Positions 34,675 through 44,349 of a stretch of 64,000 nucleotides of DNA are shown in pieces; position 1 is the first letter of the stretch, and each line of letters begins with the position of its first letter. Below the pieces are notes generated by a model. The model had not been told where the DNA came from, made no database searches, and saw nothing but the letters and a program-made list of their open reading frames with translations. Both the position numbers and the translations under genes were made by a program. The stretch comes from Cordia subcordata (Eukaryota; Streptophyta; Magnoliopsida; Boraginales; Cordiaceae), in contig JAPTOF010000024.1 of the NCBI GenBank assembly GCA_028554755.1, positions 1,364,001 to 1,428,000 of the forward strand, written 5' to 3'.

Positions 34675-36441
34675 TGATGTCATGTTACGAGAGCAAGCTC
34701 TAAAAGACCATAGCGTGCGGATCGTGCAATATAGTGGAGTGCAGTGCAGTGTCGAACCACGGAGGCGTGAATAATGTGAATGAATCCTATGCTTGATGTT
34801 CTAAAAGGAGCTAAAAGACAGATCTAACTAGGTGAATTTCTTCTTGTGAGATTTTGGATTATTGGGAGCTCTATGTAAACGAAATAAAACTAAACTATGA
34901 ATAAAAACAAATGGAAACGCAAGTTGATTAAGAGGAAACTAACAAATGAAAAGGGATAGGGTGACTTCGACTTACAAATGGGTAATTCTATACTCAAATG
35001 CTACGGGACTAAGGGATGATGGCTAACTATCATAAGTGCTCTTAACTAGGTTGCTAGTTAATGTCCTGATTTCCCCCTAGGACTCGGTGCGGGTCCGTCC
35101 CTAGGCGGCGCCTCCTAGAGCTACGGCATGGTCCTTATGACCTAGGGCCTCAAGATTGACCAACTAACTTCCTAGGTGGCTTAGAATGAACCTACCTTAG
35201 TACCTAAACCGTTGGCTGGGTTTAAACCCAAGACCTAGTGTTGCTAAGGTCGACTAAATCTATCCTGAAACCTATTGGCTGGATTTAAAGCCAAAGAAGA
35301 CTCGATCTAGACTAGCCCTAAATTATGCTTCGTCATTCTAAAGTCACTACAGCAGGATTTCATTTGCTAGTGCGTGCATAAAATGCAATATTAAAGTTAT
35401 GCTCGTTACTAGGCATGCAAATACGCATATAGACATGAATAAAAGCATTACCCACTTCATATCATCCACATATAAACACATAGACATGAGTATAACATGG
35501 ATTAGATGTGTTTAGTAACAAACAAACTTCAATTTGTATACATGTTACTCATCTAGGCATTTTATCAAACACATAGACATGAATAAAAGAACACCCAATT
35601 AAATAAGACAAATCAAAACATATATATATATTTAGCCATCATATCCCATATCATAAGAGTATAAAATCAACCCATTACACAAGTTTAATCACCCTATACA
35701 AGCTTACTCAGACATAATGGAAAATAGAATGAGAGAGATATAGCGAAACTCCCCTTTCATCCTCGCGAATTTAGAACACAGCTTGTGAACAATCTTGATT
35801 CCAAAGCGTTTGAATCCTCCCAACTAAGCTTGGTTCTTGGTGAAAAGTGTGTGAAAAGGGTGTGGGAGGCAGCTAGAGATTAGGGTTAAATGTGTGAAAG
35901 GTTAGGTGTGAAGTACGTGTTTTTGCTCCTCCCTAAATTCTTCCGCATCGAGCTTTATTTATAGGTTCGCGCATAGCCGGTCGACCGGCTAGGTCAACCG
36001 GCCTCTGGAATACTCGACCGGCTTTCTAGTGGAGCTCTCTGGAGTGGCCGGTCGACCTAACCGGTCGGCCGGCTCTTGAAGGAGGGTCGTCCGGCTTTTT
36101 GATGAAGCTTTCTGGAGTGGCTCTGTTTCCTTGGTCGTCCGGCTGACTTCCTTCATCAAATTTTGATCTCTTCGGCCTTTGGTCTTCTCTCTTGGCCCCA
36201 TACATGTCCCATCTTCATCACCTTTCATCGTCCAGTCTTTATCTTAACCCAGAGTTCACCTAAATCATTGAAAACAAGCAATTAGTGTAGCAATTTACCT
36301 CTTAAACTCAATATACACATTTGTTCACGCTTAAGCCTATTCCTATCAAAAGTACTACACTAATGCATCATTATAAGCATTCAACACCTCTAAAATATAA
36401 GTAAATGGCAATGCAAACACACACCAAATCACAACTCATCA
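34675..36441 (-). mobile_element. 5' LTR of G
   Basis: It starts (plus strand) TGATGTCATGTTACGAGAGC and ends ACAACTCATCA. It is closely similar to 25468-27266 but has lost about 29 bases of the GTCGAC array near 36119, between two GGCT copies, and has a shorter TA tract. On the minus strand the TATA box CTATAAATAAAG lies near 35955-35966, just downstream of the array. Confidence 0.93.
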
Positions 36442-36832
36442 GTGGCCGGTCGAGTATTCCAGAGGCCGGTCGACCTAGCTGGTCGACCGGCTATGCGCGA
36501 ACCTATAAATAAAGCCCGATGCAGAAGAATTTAGGGAGGAGCAAAAACACGTACTTCACACCTAACCTTTCACACATTTAACCCTAATCTCTAGCCGCCT
36601 CCCACACCCTTTTCACATACTTTTCACCAAGAACCAAGCTTAGTTGGGAGGATTCAAACGCTTTGGAATCAAGATTGTTCACAAGCTGTGTTCTAAATTC
36701 GCTAGGATGAAAGGGGAGTTTCGTTATATCTCTTTCATTCTATTTTCCATTATGTCTGAGTAGGCTTGTATAGGGTGATTAAACTTATGTAAAGGGTTGA
36801 TTTTATACTCTTATGATATGAGATATGATGGC

Positions 36833-36835
<3 letters not shown>

Positions 36836-36863
<28 letters not shown>
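36836..36863. repeat. (TA)n microsatellite in inverted LTR
   Basis: An uninterrupted TA run, present at different lengths at the same LTR position in 26419-26445 and near 35621-35630. Confidence 0.9.
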
Positions 36864-36866
<3 letters not shown>

Positions 36867-37373
36867 TTGATTTGTCTTGTTTAATTGGGTGTTCTTTCAT
36901 TCATGTCTATGTGTTTGATAAAATGCCTAGATGAGTAACATATAAACAAATTGAAGTTTGTTTCTTACTAAACACATCTAATCCATGTTATACTCATGTC
37001 TATGTGTTTATATGTGAATGCTATGAAGTAAGTAATGCTTTTATTCATGTCTATATGCGTATTTGCATGCCTAGTAACGAGCATAACTTTAATATTGCAT
37101 TTTATGCACGCGCTAGCAAGTGAAATCCTGCTGTAGTGACTTTAGAATGACGAAGCATAATTTAGGGCTAGTCTAGATCGAGTCTCCTTTGGCTTTAAAT
37201 CCAACCAATAGGTTTCAGGATAGATTTAGTCGACCTTAGCAACACTAGGTCTTGGCTTTAAACCCAGCCAACAGTTTAGGTACTAAGGTAGGTTCATTCT
37301 AAGCCACCTAGGAAGTTAGTTGGTCAATCTTCAGGCCCTAGGTCATAAAGACCACACCGTAGCTCTAGGAGGC

Positions 37374-37430
37374 GCCGCCTAGGGACAGACCCGCCGCCTA
37401 GGGATGGACCTGCCGCCTAGGGACGGACCC
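37374..37430 (+). repeat. 19-base minisatellite, three units
   Basis: Units are at 37374-37392, 37393-37411 and 37412-37430, each of the form GCCGCCTAGGGAyrGACCy. All other LTRs here have a single unit (for example near 35095 and 58545). The expansion is private to this LTR. Confidence 0.9.
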
Positions 37431-37865
37431 GCACCGAGTCCTAGGGGGAAATCAGGACATTAACTAGCAACCTAGTTAAGAGCACTTATGATAGTAAGCC
37501 ATCATCCCTTAATCCCGTAGCATTTGAGTATAAAATTACCCATTCATAAGTCAAAGTCACCCTATCCCTTTTCAATTGTTAGTTTTCTCTTAATCAACTT
37601 GCGTTTCCATTTGTTTTTATTCATAGTTTAGTTTTATTTCGTTTACATAGAGCTCCCAATAATCCAAAATCTCACAAGAAGAAATTCACCTTATTAGATC
37701 TGTCTTTTTAGCTCCTTTTAGAACATCAAGCATAGGATTCATTCACATTATTCATGCCTCCCTGTGGTTCGACACCTGCACTCGTACCCACTATATTGCA
37801 CGATCCGTACACTTGCGGGTCTTTTAGAGCTTGCTCTCGTAAAACGACATCAAGTTTTTGGAGAC

Positions 37866-40252
37866 CATGGAGAAAGCAGTATTTCCCACCTAAATCGGGA
37901 GAAAATGAGCCCATTGACGATTCCCATGTGTCTAGAGGTGTTACACCTAGAGTTCCCTTCCCATCCACTTTAGAGAGGCCCACACCTAGTGAGGATTCCA
38001 GGTTTTTCAAGATCTTATAACATCTTAAAGACCTTAAGATTAGTCTTTCCTTAATAGATGTGATCCTTTCCATGCCTTCCTATTTTAGGTTGTTCAAGGA
38101 CATTTGTGCAAGGAAGTGTAGATCATCGAACATTCTTAAGAAGGTGAAGCTTCCAGAGAAAGTGAGTGGTATTCATACTTCAAGCCTTCCGCCCAAGATG
38201 AGTGACCCTAGAGCTTTCACCATTCCTTGTAAGATTTGTGAGACCCATATTGATCACGCCTTGCTAGATTTAGGGTCTAGTATGAATCTCATTCCTTACT
38301 TTATCTACCAATAGCTGGGTCTAGGTGAGTTGTCCCTGACCCATTTTACTTTTCAGCTAGCTAATAGGTCTAAACATAGACCTAGGGATGTGGTAAAGGT
38401 TGTTATAGTCCAGGAAAGTAAGTTCGTGTACCCTATTGACTTCATAGTGTTGGACATTCTACACCTGTCCTTTTAGGTTGCCCCATTCTTGCTACCATAA
38501 ATGTTATTATCCATTGTAAGTCGAAATTATTAAAGATAAAATTTGAGAATTTAAAGTCCACTATAAAGGTCATCAAGACAGTGAATAGAGCTAATGTAAG
38601 AGGAGAACAGGATGAAGAAGAATGCTTTAGAGTTGATGTGATTGACTCTTGCATTAAGGACTTTGTAAACAGGACCATGACCGATAGTGAGGAACTGAGA
38701 AAATTTGAGGAATTGTTGTCAAGCATTGATTTGGAGACCTTAGAGCAGAAATGTGTAGCTTCTACCTCTTTAGTTGAGGATTCTTTGATTGATATGTTAC
38801 TTGGGGTTATTCTTTCTACTTTGATTTTAGTGATGTCCCTATTGATGATGTTGTGGTTGACTCCCCCTTGGTTGAGTCTAGCCCATCTTTAGAGCTCAAA
38901 CCCTTTCCCGAGCATTTAAAGTAGTCTTCCTTAGGCCCTAGTGAGACCCTTCCAGTTATCATAACTTTTGATCTTTCCAGTGAGCATGAGGAGCGTCTCC
39001 TAGAAGTTCTTGTGAACCATAGGAACGTTATAGGGTGGAAAATTGATGATTTTACAAGTAGTAGCCATTTAGTTTGTATTCGTCATATTCACCTTAAGGA
39101 TGGAGTCATTCCTTCTAAAGAGATACAAAGGAAGCTAAACCGACACATAAGCAAAGTAGTTAAAAAAGAGATCATTAAGCTTTTAGATGTAGACATTATT
39201 TATCCAATCTCTAATAGTGAGTAGGTTAGCCTGGTCTAAGTAGTCACTAAGAAGTTCAAGATCACAGTTAGAGAATAAGATAGGAGAGCTTATCCCTACA
39301 TGCACTCCTACAGGTTGAAGAGTTTGTATTGACTTAGGAAGCTCAACTTCAAAACTAGGAAGGATCATTTCCCATTGCCTTTTCTAGACTAGATCTTAGA
39401 TAGAGTTACAGAGCATAGCTATTATTGTTTTCTAGATAGCTATTCCAGGGATAATCAGATCCCCGTATTTCCCAAAGACTAGGAGAAGACTACTTTTACT
39501 TGTCCTTATGGCACTTTTGCCTATTAGAGGATGCCTTTCGGTATTTGTAATGCTCCAGTGACCTTTTAGAGGTGTATGATGGCAATTTTTAGTGACATGA
39601 TAGAGAAATATTTAGAGATCTTCATGGATGACTTCTCAGTCTTTGGTGATAGTTTTGATAAGTAATTGAGTCACCTCTCTTTGGTCTTAGACCTTTATGT
39701 ACACAAGAGCTTAGTGTTGAGTTGAGAGAAGTCCCACCTCTTAGTGCAGCATGGGATAGTTTTAGGTCATGTAGTTTTATCTAGTGGCATTTAAGTTGAC
39801 CTGGCTAAGGTAGAATTGATTGAGAAGTTGCCTGTCCCTAAGTGTGTTAAGGATGTTAGATCTTTTCTAGGGCATGCAGGATTCTACCATAGGTTCATTA
39901 AGGATTTTAGTCATACAGCTCGTCCTTTGTGTAGGCTCTTAGCACAAGATGTCACCTTTGAGTTTGATAATGAGGTGTTAGAGCTTTCAATACACTTAAA
40001 TCCTTATTGTCTATCTCCCTTATCATCCAGCCGCGTAACTATAGTATCCTATTTGAGGTTATGTGTGATACATTATTATGCGATGGGAGTTATTTTAGGC
40101 CAAATGATAGATAAGTTGCCCTATGTGGAGTACTATACTAGTAAGACTCTTTATGAAGCCCAAAAGAGCTACATAACCACAAGAAAAGAGTTGTTAGCAG
40201 TTGTATTCTCGTTTGACAAGTTTAGGTCTCCTAGAGTCCAAAGTGATTGTCT
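37866..40252 (+). pseudogene. E gag end, protease, RT and RNase H start (broken)
   Basis: It resumes the gag tail (PIDDSHVSRGVTPRVPFPST, TPSEDSRFFKIL). Then come protease (38060-38314: IDHALLDLGSSMNLIPYFIY), linker (38581-38892), pre-RT (39012-39224: NVIGWKIDD, RKLNRHISKVVKKEIIKLLD), RT with [14 protein letters not shown] near 39620-39665, and [20 protein letters not shown] (39816 on). RNase H follows as far as LLAVVFSFDKFRS. It breaks at about 40252, within GTGATTGTCT, and continues as LTR sequence. Integrase is gone. Stops are frequent. Confidence 0.9.
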
Positions 40253-40792
40253 AAACCCAGCCAATGGTTTAGGTACATGGGTAGGTTCATTCTACGTCAC
40301 CTAAAAAGCTAATTAGTCACTCTTAAAGCCCTAGGTCATAAGGACTACGCCGTGGCTTTTGGACGCGTTACCTAGGGATGCACCTGCATTGAGCCCTAGG
40401 GAGGAATTAAGACAATAATTAGCAACCTAGTTAAGAGCAACGGATAATTAAGCCATCCCTTGTAATCCCATAGCATTCGAGTCTAGAATTACCCATTAGC
40501 AAGCAAAAGTCACCCTAACCCATTTCATTTGTTAGTTCCCTTTAGGTAGTTTGTTTCCCCACTTTCCATTCCCATAGCATAGTATTATTTTCTTTAGTTA
40601 GAGCTCTTGTAAATCTAAAAACCCCAAAAATGGTTAGTTTATGTTTTCTTTTAGCACTTTCTAGGACACACACACATAGAGTTCATTTCATAAAATAGCC
40701 TCCCCGTGGTTTGACACCTGATCTCACGTATACTACACTAACCGATCTATGCGCCTACAGGTCTTTAGGGCTTGCATTCTAGAGAGACATCA
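40253..40792 (+). mobile_element. 3' LTR of E, last part
   Basis: It starts in AAACCCAGCCAATGGTTTAG, the second hairpin region of the LTR, and ends GAGAGACATCA. It is followed by CCTAA, the target duplication. It matches the E 5' LTR around 4430-4913. Everything from integrase to the first 1.3 kb of this LTR was deleted. Confidence 0.88.
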
Positions 40793-40850
40793 CCTAACAA
40801 CTTGAAATGCCTTATCTATATTCCTCTATCTACGTATTATGCCTATAACA
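40793..40850 (-). mobile_element. 5' LTR of chromovirus, outer end
   Basis: CCTAACAACTTGAAATGC and the following bases match 559-607. It ends TATAACA, so on the minus strand the LTR starts TGTTATAGG. Beyond 40850 no more chromovirus sequence is seen. Confidence 0.8.
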
Positions 40851-41980
40851 AGTTCAATAAAATGAGACAAAGTCACATAAAGAATATGTCACGCCAAACT
40901 GAAAGGACGATAGCTAACGCTGAACTCTGTTAAGACGATAACAGCTAAGAGAAGCTCTGAAGTCGCAATTGTTGAGAGATTTTGAAGGATGATCAAGTAT
41001 AAAAGCCAGTCAAAGTTAAGAAGAAAAGGGTTCCAGAACCACTATGCCTTAATCTATATCTAGCTCCATAGATTAGCCATAGCCATAGCATAGTCTTAAT
41101 CTAGCCGTTGCTTAGTGTTAGCGTAATGTTAGCTTAAAACTCCCAAATCGCTGTAATTAACTTTATGGCCTGGAATTTTCTCTTTCGTTGCAATTAATTT
41201 TATTGCTTTATTGTAATTAGGTTTATGGCCTTACCCGTTTGAGCTACATTTAGCTTTGTGGCTTTAACTACATTTCAATCTCCTAGCAGTAATTAGTTTT
41301 ATGGTAGGATTGATTTCACTACAATTAAGTTTCTAGTGTTATCAATATTAAAGATAAACCTTTACTGTAGATTTCTTCATTTTGATTGAGGATCCAATTC
41401 TTGTTATATACTACATCATTTGTAGTAAAAATCAATGACTTGGTTTCATTGCTTTCCTTTCGTTGTTACTTTGATCCTTGTTTTGGTTTTGTTACAATTG
41501 AAGAGCCCCATAATTTGCTTTACAAAGTCCTTGGACAGAGGATAAAGAACCCAATTTTGGAAAATTACGTGACAAAACTCCCAAACCAAATAGGCATTGC
41601 TCTAAGGTTTGCCCTTCATGCTCCAAAAGCACCTGGTCGAGGCTTTGGCAACGAGTGTATGGCCTAGATAAGGTTTTTCCAAGCCAACAACCATCAAAGT
41701 ATTGCATATGCATGTCCAAACTGATTAGAATACAACACCTAAGGCACAAAGTTGTTAACACCCTAGCTAAGTAAGGTCTCACTCATAGTGGATCAAAATG
41801 TTTAACCTTGACTTCATCAGTTCATCCACATATGCTAAAGATTGAGAGCATTGGCACTTAGTAGTAGTGACTTTTATGGTTTCTAACTTTGACAGTACGA
41901 TTACCAGAAAACTAACTAAGTGGTTTGGTCTAATGGGTGACACACACACACTAGAGAGACAAGTCTAAAAAGACCTCTGA
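40851..41980. other. Spacer with degenerate TTTATGGC-type repeats; no gene seen
   Basis: No supported gene. From about 41150 to 41340 a motif like GyAATTArnTTTATkGC recurs every 40-70 bases (GTAATTAACTTTATGGC, CAATTAATTTTATTGC, GTAATTAGGTTTATGGC, GTAATTAGTTTTATGG). The open frames at 41386-41667 and 41492-41782 (opposite strands, overlapping) match no family I recognise. It may be the decayed end of another element. Confidence 0.5.
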
Positions 41981-42285
41981 CACTACTAGAAATGGGTGGA
42001 TTTGAGACAGAAATTTGAGATGGATTTGAGAAAGAAATTCTCCATCTCGTATTGAAATAGATTTAAGACGGAAAATTTGGACAAAAACTTTTAATAAGTC
42101 AATACATATTTGAGATGGAAAATTTTTTGTCTTAATTAGAGATGGAATTTTCCGTCTCAGAATTTTAGATGAGAGTTTTCGAGACGAAAATTTTCTGTCC
42201 TAATTTTCATTTCATGTCCATTTTGAGAAGGAATTTTTTGCTTTTGAGAAGGAAATTTTCCGTCTCAAATTCAAAATTTGTAGTG
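41981..42285. mobile_element. CACTA-like miniature inverted-repeat element
   Basis: It begins CACTACTAGAAATGGG and ends CAAAATTTGTAGTG, whose reverse complement is CACTACAAATTTTG. Plant CACTA (En/Spm) elements have CACTA termini. Inside, copies of GAGAyGGAAwTTT occur in both orientations (for example near 42112, 42146 and 42245), like the subterminal repeats that bind CACTA transposase. At 305 bases it has no coding capacity. The flanks TGA and CAA do not form a clear 3-base duplication. Confidence 0.75.
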
Positions 42286-42376
42286 CAATGACCTAAGTAG
42301 GTCACCATTAGAAGGAGACTTGCTCGCTGTAACATTATCCTAGCAGAGTACTCAGCACCATAATAAAATTATGGAC

Positions 42377-43290
42377 TGATGTGTTTGCTTTGTGTGTTTA
42401 TATATTATATGTATATACTTGTTTTGAGGTGTTTTGTGCCTCATTTGGCATATTAGTATAGCATTTAGGTCATATTTATGCATACAAGGGTTTATATGTC
42501 ATAGTTGAGGATAAGACTTAAATGCTGCACTGATGTGTGCTTATTGCTTGTTTTAGGTGAGATCCGAGAAGATGATTTGAGTTCAATTGATGGAAAAGGG
42601 GATTTGGATCAAAGATGAAGGTGTTCTAGATACAAAGGAATGAAGAAAAGTGATTTTGGAAGTGGCTAGACAAAGGAAGGAACGACCGAGGCGAAACGAG
42701 TGCGCGAAGCACAACTTTGGAAAGAAGACTGACCTGGCTGGTCGACCTCACTACTAGGCCAGTCGACCGGTTAGGTTGGTCGGCCAGGTTAGAGAGGAAG
42801 CCAATTAAAGCCGGTCGACCTTCCCCTGAAGCCAGTCAACCAGTTGAGGCCCCCGGCTCTCCCCGATTTCATCTCTTTTTAAGTTACTTTTCAGCCACTT
42901 TAGTGGGAAGAACACCTAATTCAGACACCCATTTTTCCAAAACCCTAAATCCACCTAAGACCACCTCTCACACATACTTCTAAACACATTTTAGCACTAG
43001 GAATCAAGCTTCCAAGAGGATCAAACACAAGGATTTGGGCATAGCTCTTAGATTGTAAAGATATGGCTTTAGATAAAAGGGTATCCTCTTTGTCACTCTT
43101 TTATCCTAAGTTTATTTATGTTTGATTAGAGCTATATAGGGTGATTTACTCTTGTATTATGGATGATTATTACATTATTGTTATGGGTATTTGATGGATT
43201 TATATATATATGTTTTCACTTAGGGTTTTGATTAGCAAATTTACATTTATGTCTAAGTGTTTGTTGAAATGCCTAATAATGTTGCATATG

Positions 43291-43321
<31 letters not shown>

Positions 43322-44283
43322 TAAAGTCTATTATACTATTAACTATCTCTAAATCATTATGCTAGCATGTCTATATATTTGTGTGATGATTACACAAAAT
43401 GGGTATGCTTATATACATATTTATGTGTATGATAGCATCCTTAATAGCATAAATAGCTTCTATTGCTTACATGTTAGGTGCGACTTAAATTGATATAATC
43501 TAAGTATTTCTATGTGCTTAGTAGTAGAATACCCTGGGATATTCTCGAATGCCATGCCCTAGATGTGTTTGCTTTGCACTCAAACGTTAATACCCACTAT
43601 TGTGATGATGATCAGTGGTGCATAACTAATGGCTAGCCTAGGTTGAGTCTCTCTTAGCTTTAAATCTAGCGACTGGGTTTCAAGGTAGGTTAGTCAACCT
43701 TAGACGGACTAGGTCTTGGCTTTAAATCCAACCAATAGTTTAGACGCTAGGGTTAGATCAATTTAAGTCACCTAGAATCCTAACTAGCTAGGCCTATGGC
43801 CCTAAGTCATAAAGACCATATGCCGTGGCTCTAGGGGTCGACACCAAGGGATGGATTTGCATTGAGGCTTAGGGTGCAATTAGGAGGTTAATTAGGAGAC
43901 TAAACGAGAGCAACCAAGTTTAATCCATCAAGTAACCCTAACAAGAAGTAGTAATCACCCATTTGCAAGTCATAATCACCCTATTCCCCATTTCCATGTG
44001 TTAGCATCCCCTTAGATTGCTGATTTCCCCATCACACACACACATACATCTTTTTATTTTCTTGTCTATAACTTAGATTTATCTTTCTCGAGCTCTTTTC
44101 AAACTAAAAACACCAAAAAATTATAGTTAAGACCTCAACACATAGCTCTTTAAGACGCACTTAGCTTAGAATACCATATACATTAGGCCTCCCGTGGATT
44201 CAACCCTGCACTTGCACACACCGTACTATACACGACCCGTGCACTTGTGGGCTATTTAGGCTTGTGCCGCAAGATAGCGATCA
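42377..44283 (+). mobile_element. Solo LTR (Athila type) with perfect TGGAC duplication
   Basis: It starts TGATGTGTTTGC and ends GCGATCA. TGGAC occurs on both sides (42372-42376 and 44284-44288). No internal sequence is attached, so it is a product of LTR-LTR recombination. It contains a GTCGAC array (42735-42860), a (TA)n/(TATG) stretch (43287-43320) and the paired TTGGCT-type motifs near 43660 and 43720. It belongs to the same family as the minus-strand LTR at 56306-57165/58990-59882. Confidence 0.93.
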
Positions 44284-44349
44284 TGGACTTATGACAATAC
44301 TAAATATGGACTTGGACTTATTATGTGTCTATTCTTGTTGCACACCCAA

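Larger units (their letters stand above)
25468..36441 (-). mobile_element. Athila-type LTR retrotransposon G, nearly complete (minus strand)
   Basis: 3' LTR 25468-27266, internal region 27267-34674, 5' LTR 34675-36441. The internal region holds gag, protease, RT, RNase H and integrase in that order on the minus strand, then 1.4 kb of non-coding DNA and the polypurine tract. Both LTRs have TGATG..CATCA ends. The left flank GAGAT (25463-25467) pairs with GAGAC at 37861-37865, after the adjoining inverted LTR, not with the base following 36441. G and that LTR therefore behave as one inserted block. The pol frame is the best preserved in the window. Confidence 0.9.
36442..37860 (+). mobile_element. 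Truncated inverted LTR plus 8 bases of primer-site flank
   Basis: A plus-strand LTR of the G family that lacks its first 420 or so bases. It begins in the middle of the GTCGAC array (GTGGCCGGTCGAGTATTCC), includes CTATAAATAAAG near 36502, a TA tract (36836-36863) and a 19-base minisatellite (37374-37430). It ends GACATCA at 37852, followed by AGTTTTTG, the normal start of the internal region. Then GAGAC (37861-37865), the presumed target duplication, and the gag of E resume. With the 5' LTR of G it forms a head-to-head inverted repeat. Confidence 0.88.
3116..40792 (+). mobile_element. Athila-type LTR retrotransposon E (host of the nest)
   Basis: The outer boundaries are TGATG at 3116 and CATCA at 40792, flanked by CTTAA/CCTAA. 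Its own sequence is split into five pieces: 5' LTR 3116-4913; 5' LTR end, primer site and gag 23437-25467; protease to RNase H 37866-40252; and partial 3' LTR 40253-40792. Elements D and G(+LTR) fill the gaps. The integrase, the 3' untranslated region and the start of the 3' LTR are lost in one deletion. Coding parts carry many stops, so this is the oldest Athila-type layer here. Confidence 0.85.

Noticed and set aside
36442..37852. CRISPR-like or satellite array from the repeated GTCGAC units
   Set aside because: Units vary in length and spacing, lie inside LTR promoters and occur in a plant repeat context.
37726..38073. Minus-strand frame of 115 codons across the end of the inverted LTR and E gag
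   Set aside because: It runs antisense across an insertion boundary, so it cannot be an old gene.
41386..41782. Two overlapping open frames on opposite strands (93 and 96 codons)
   Set aside because: No family resemblance and no start context; their overlap on opposite strands suggests chance.
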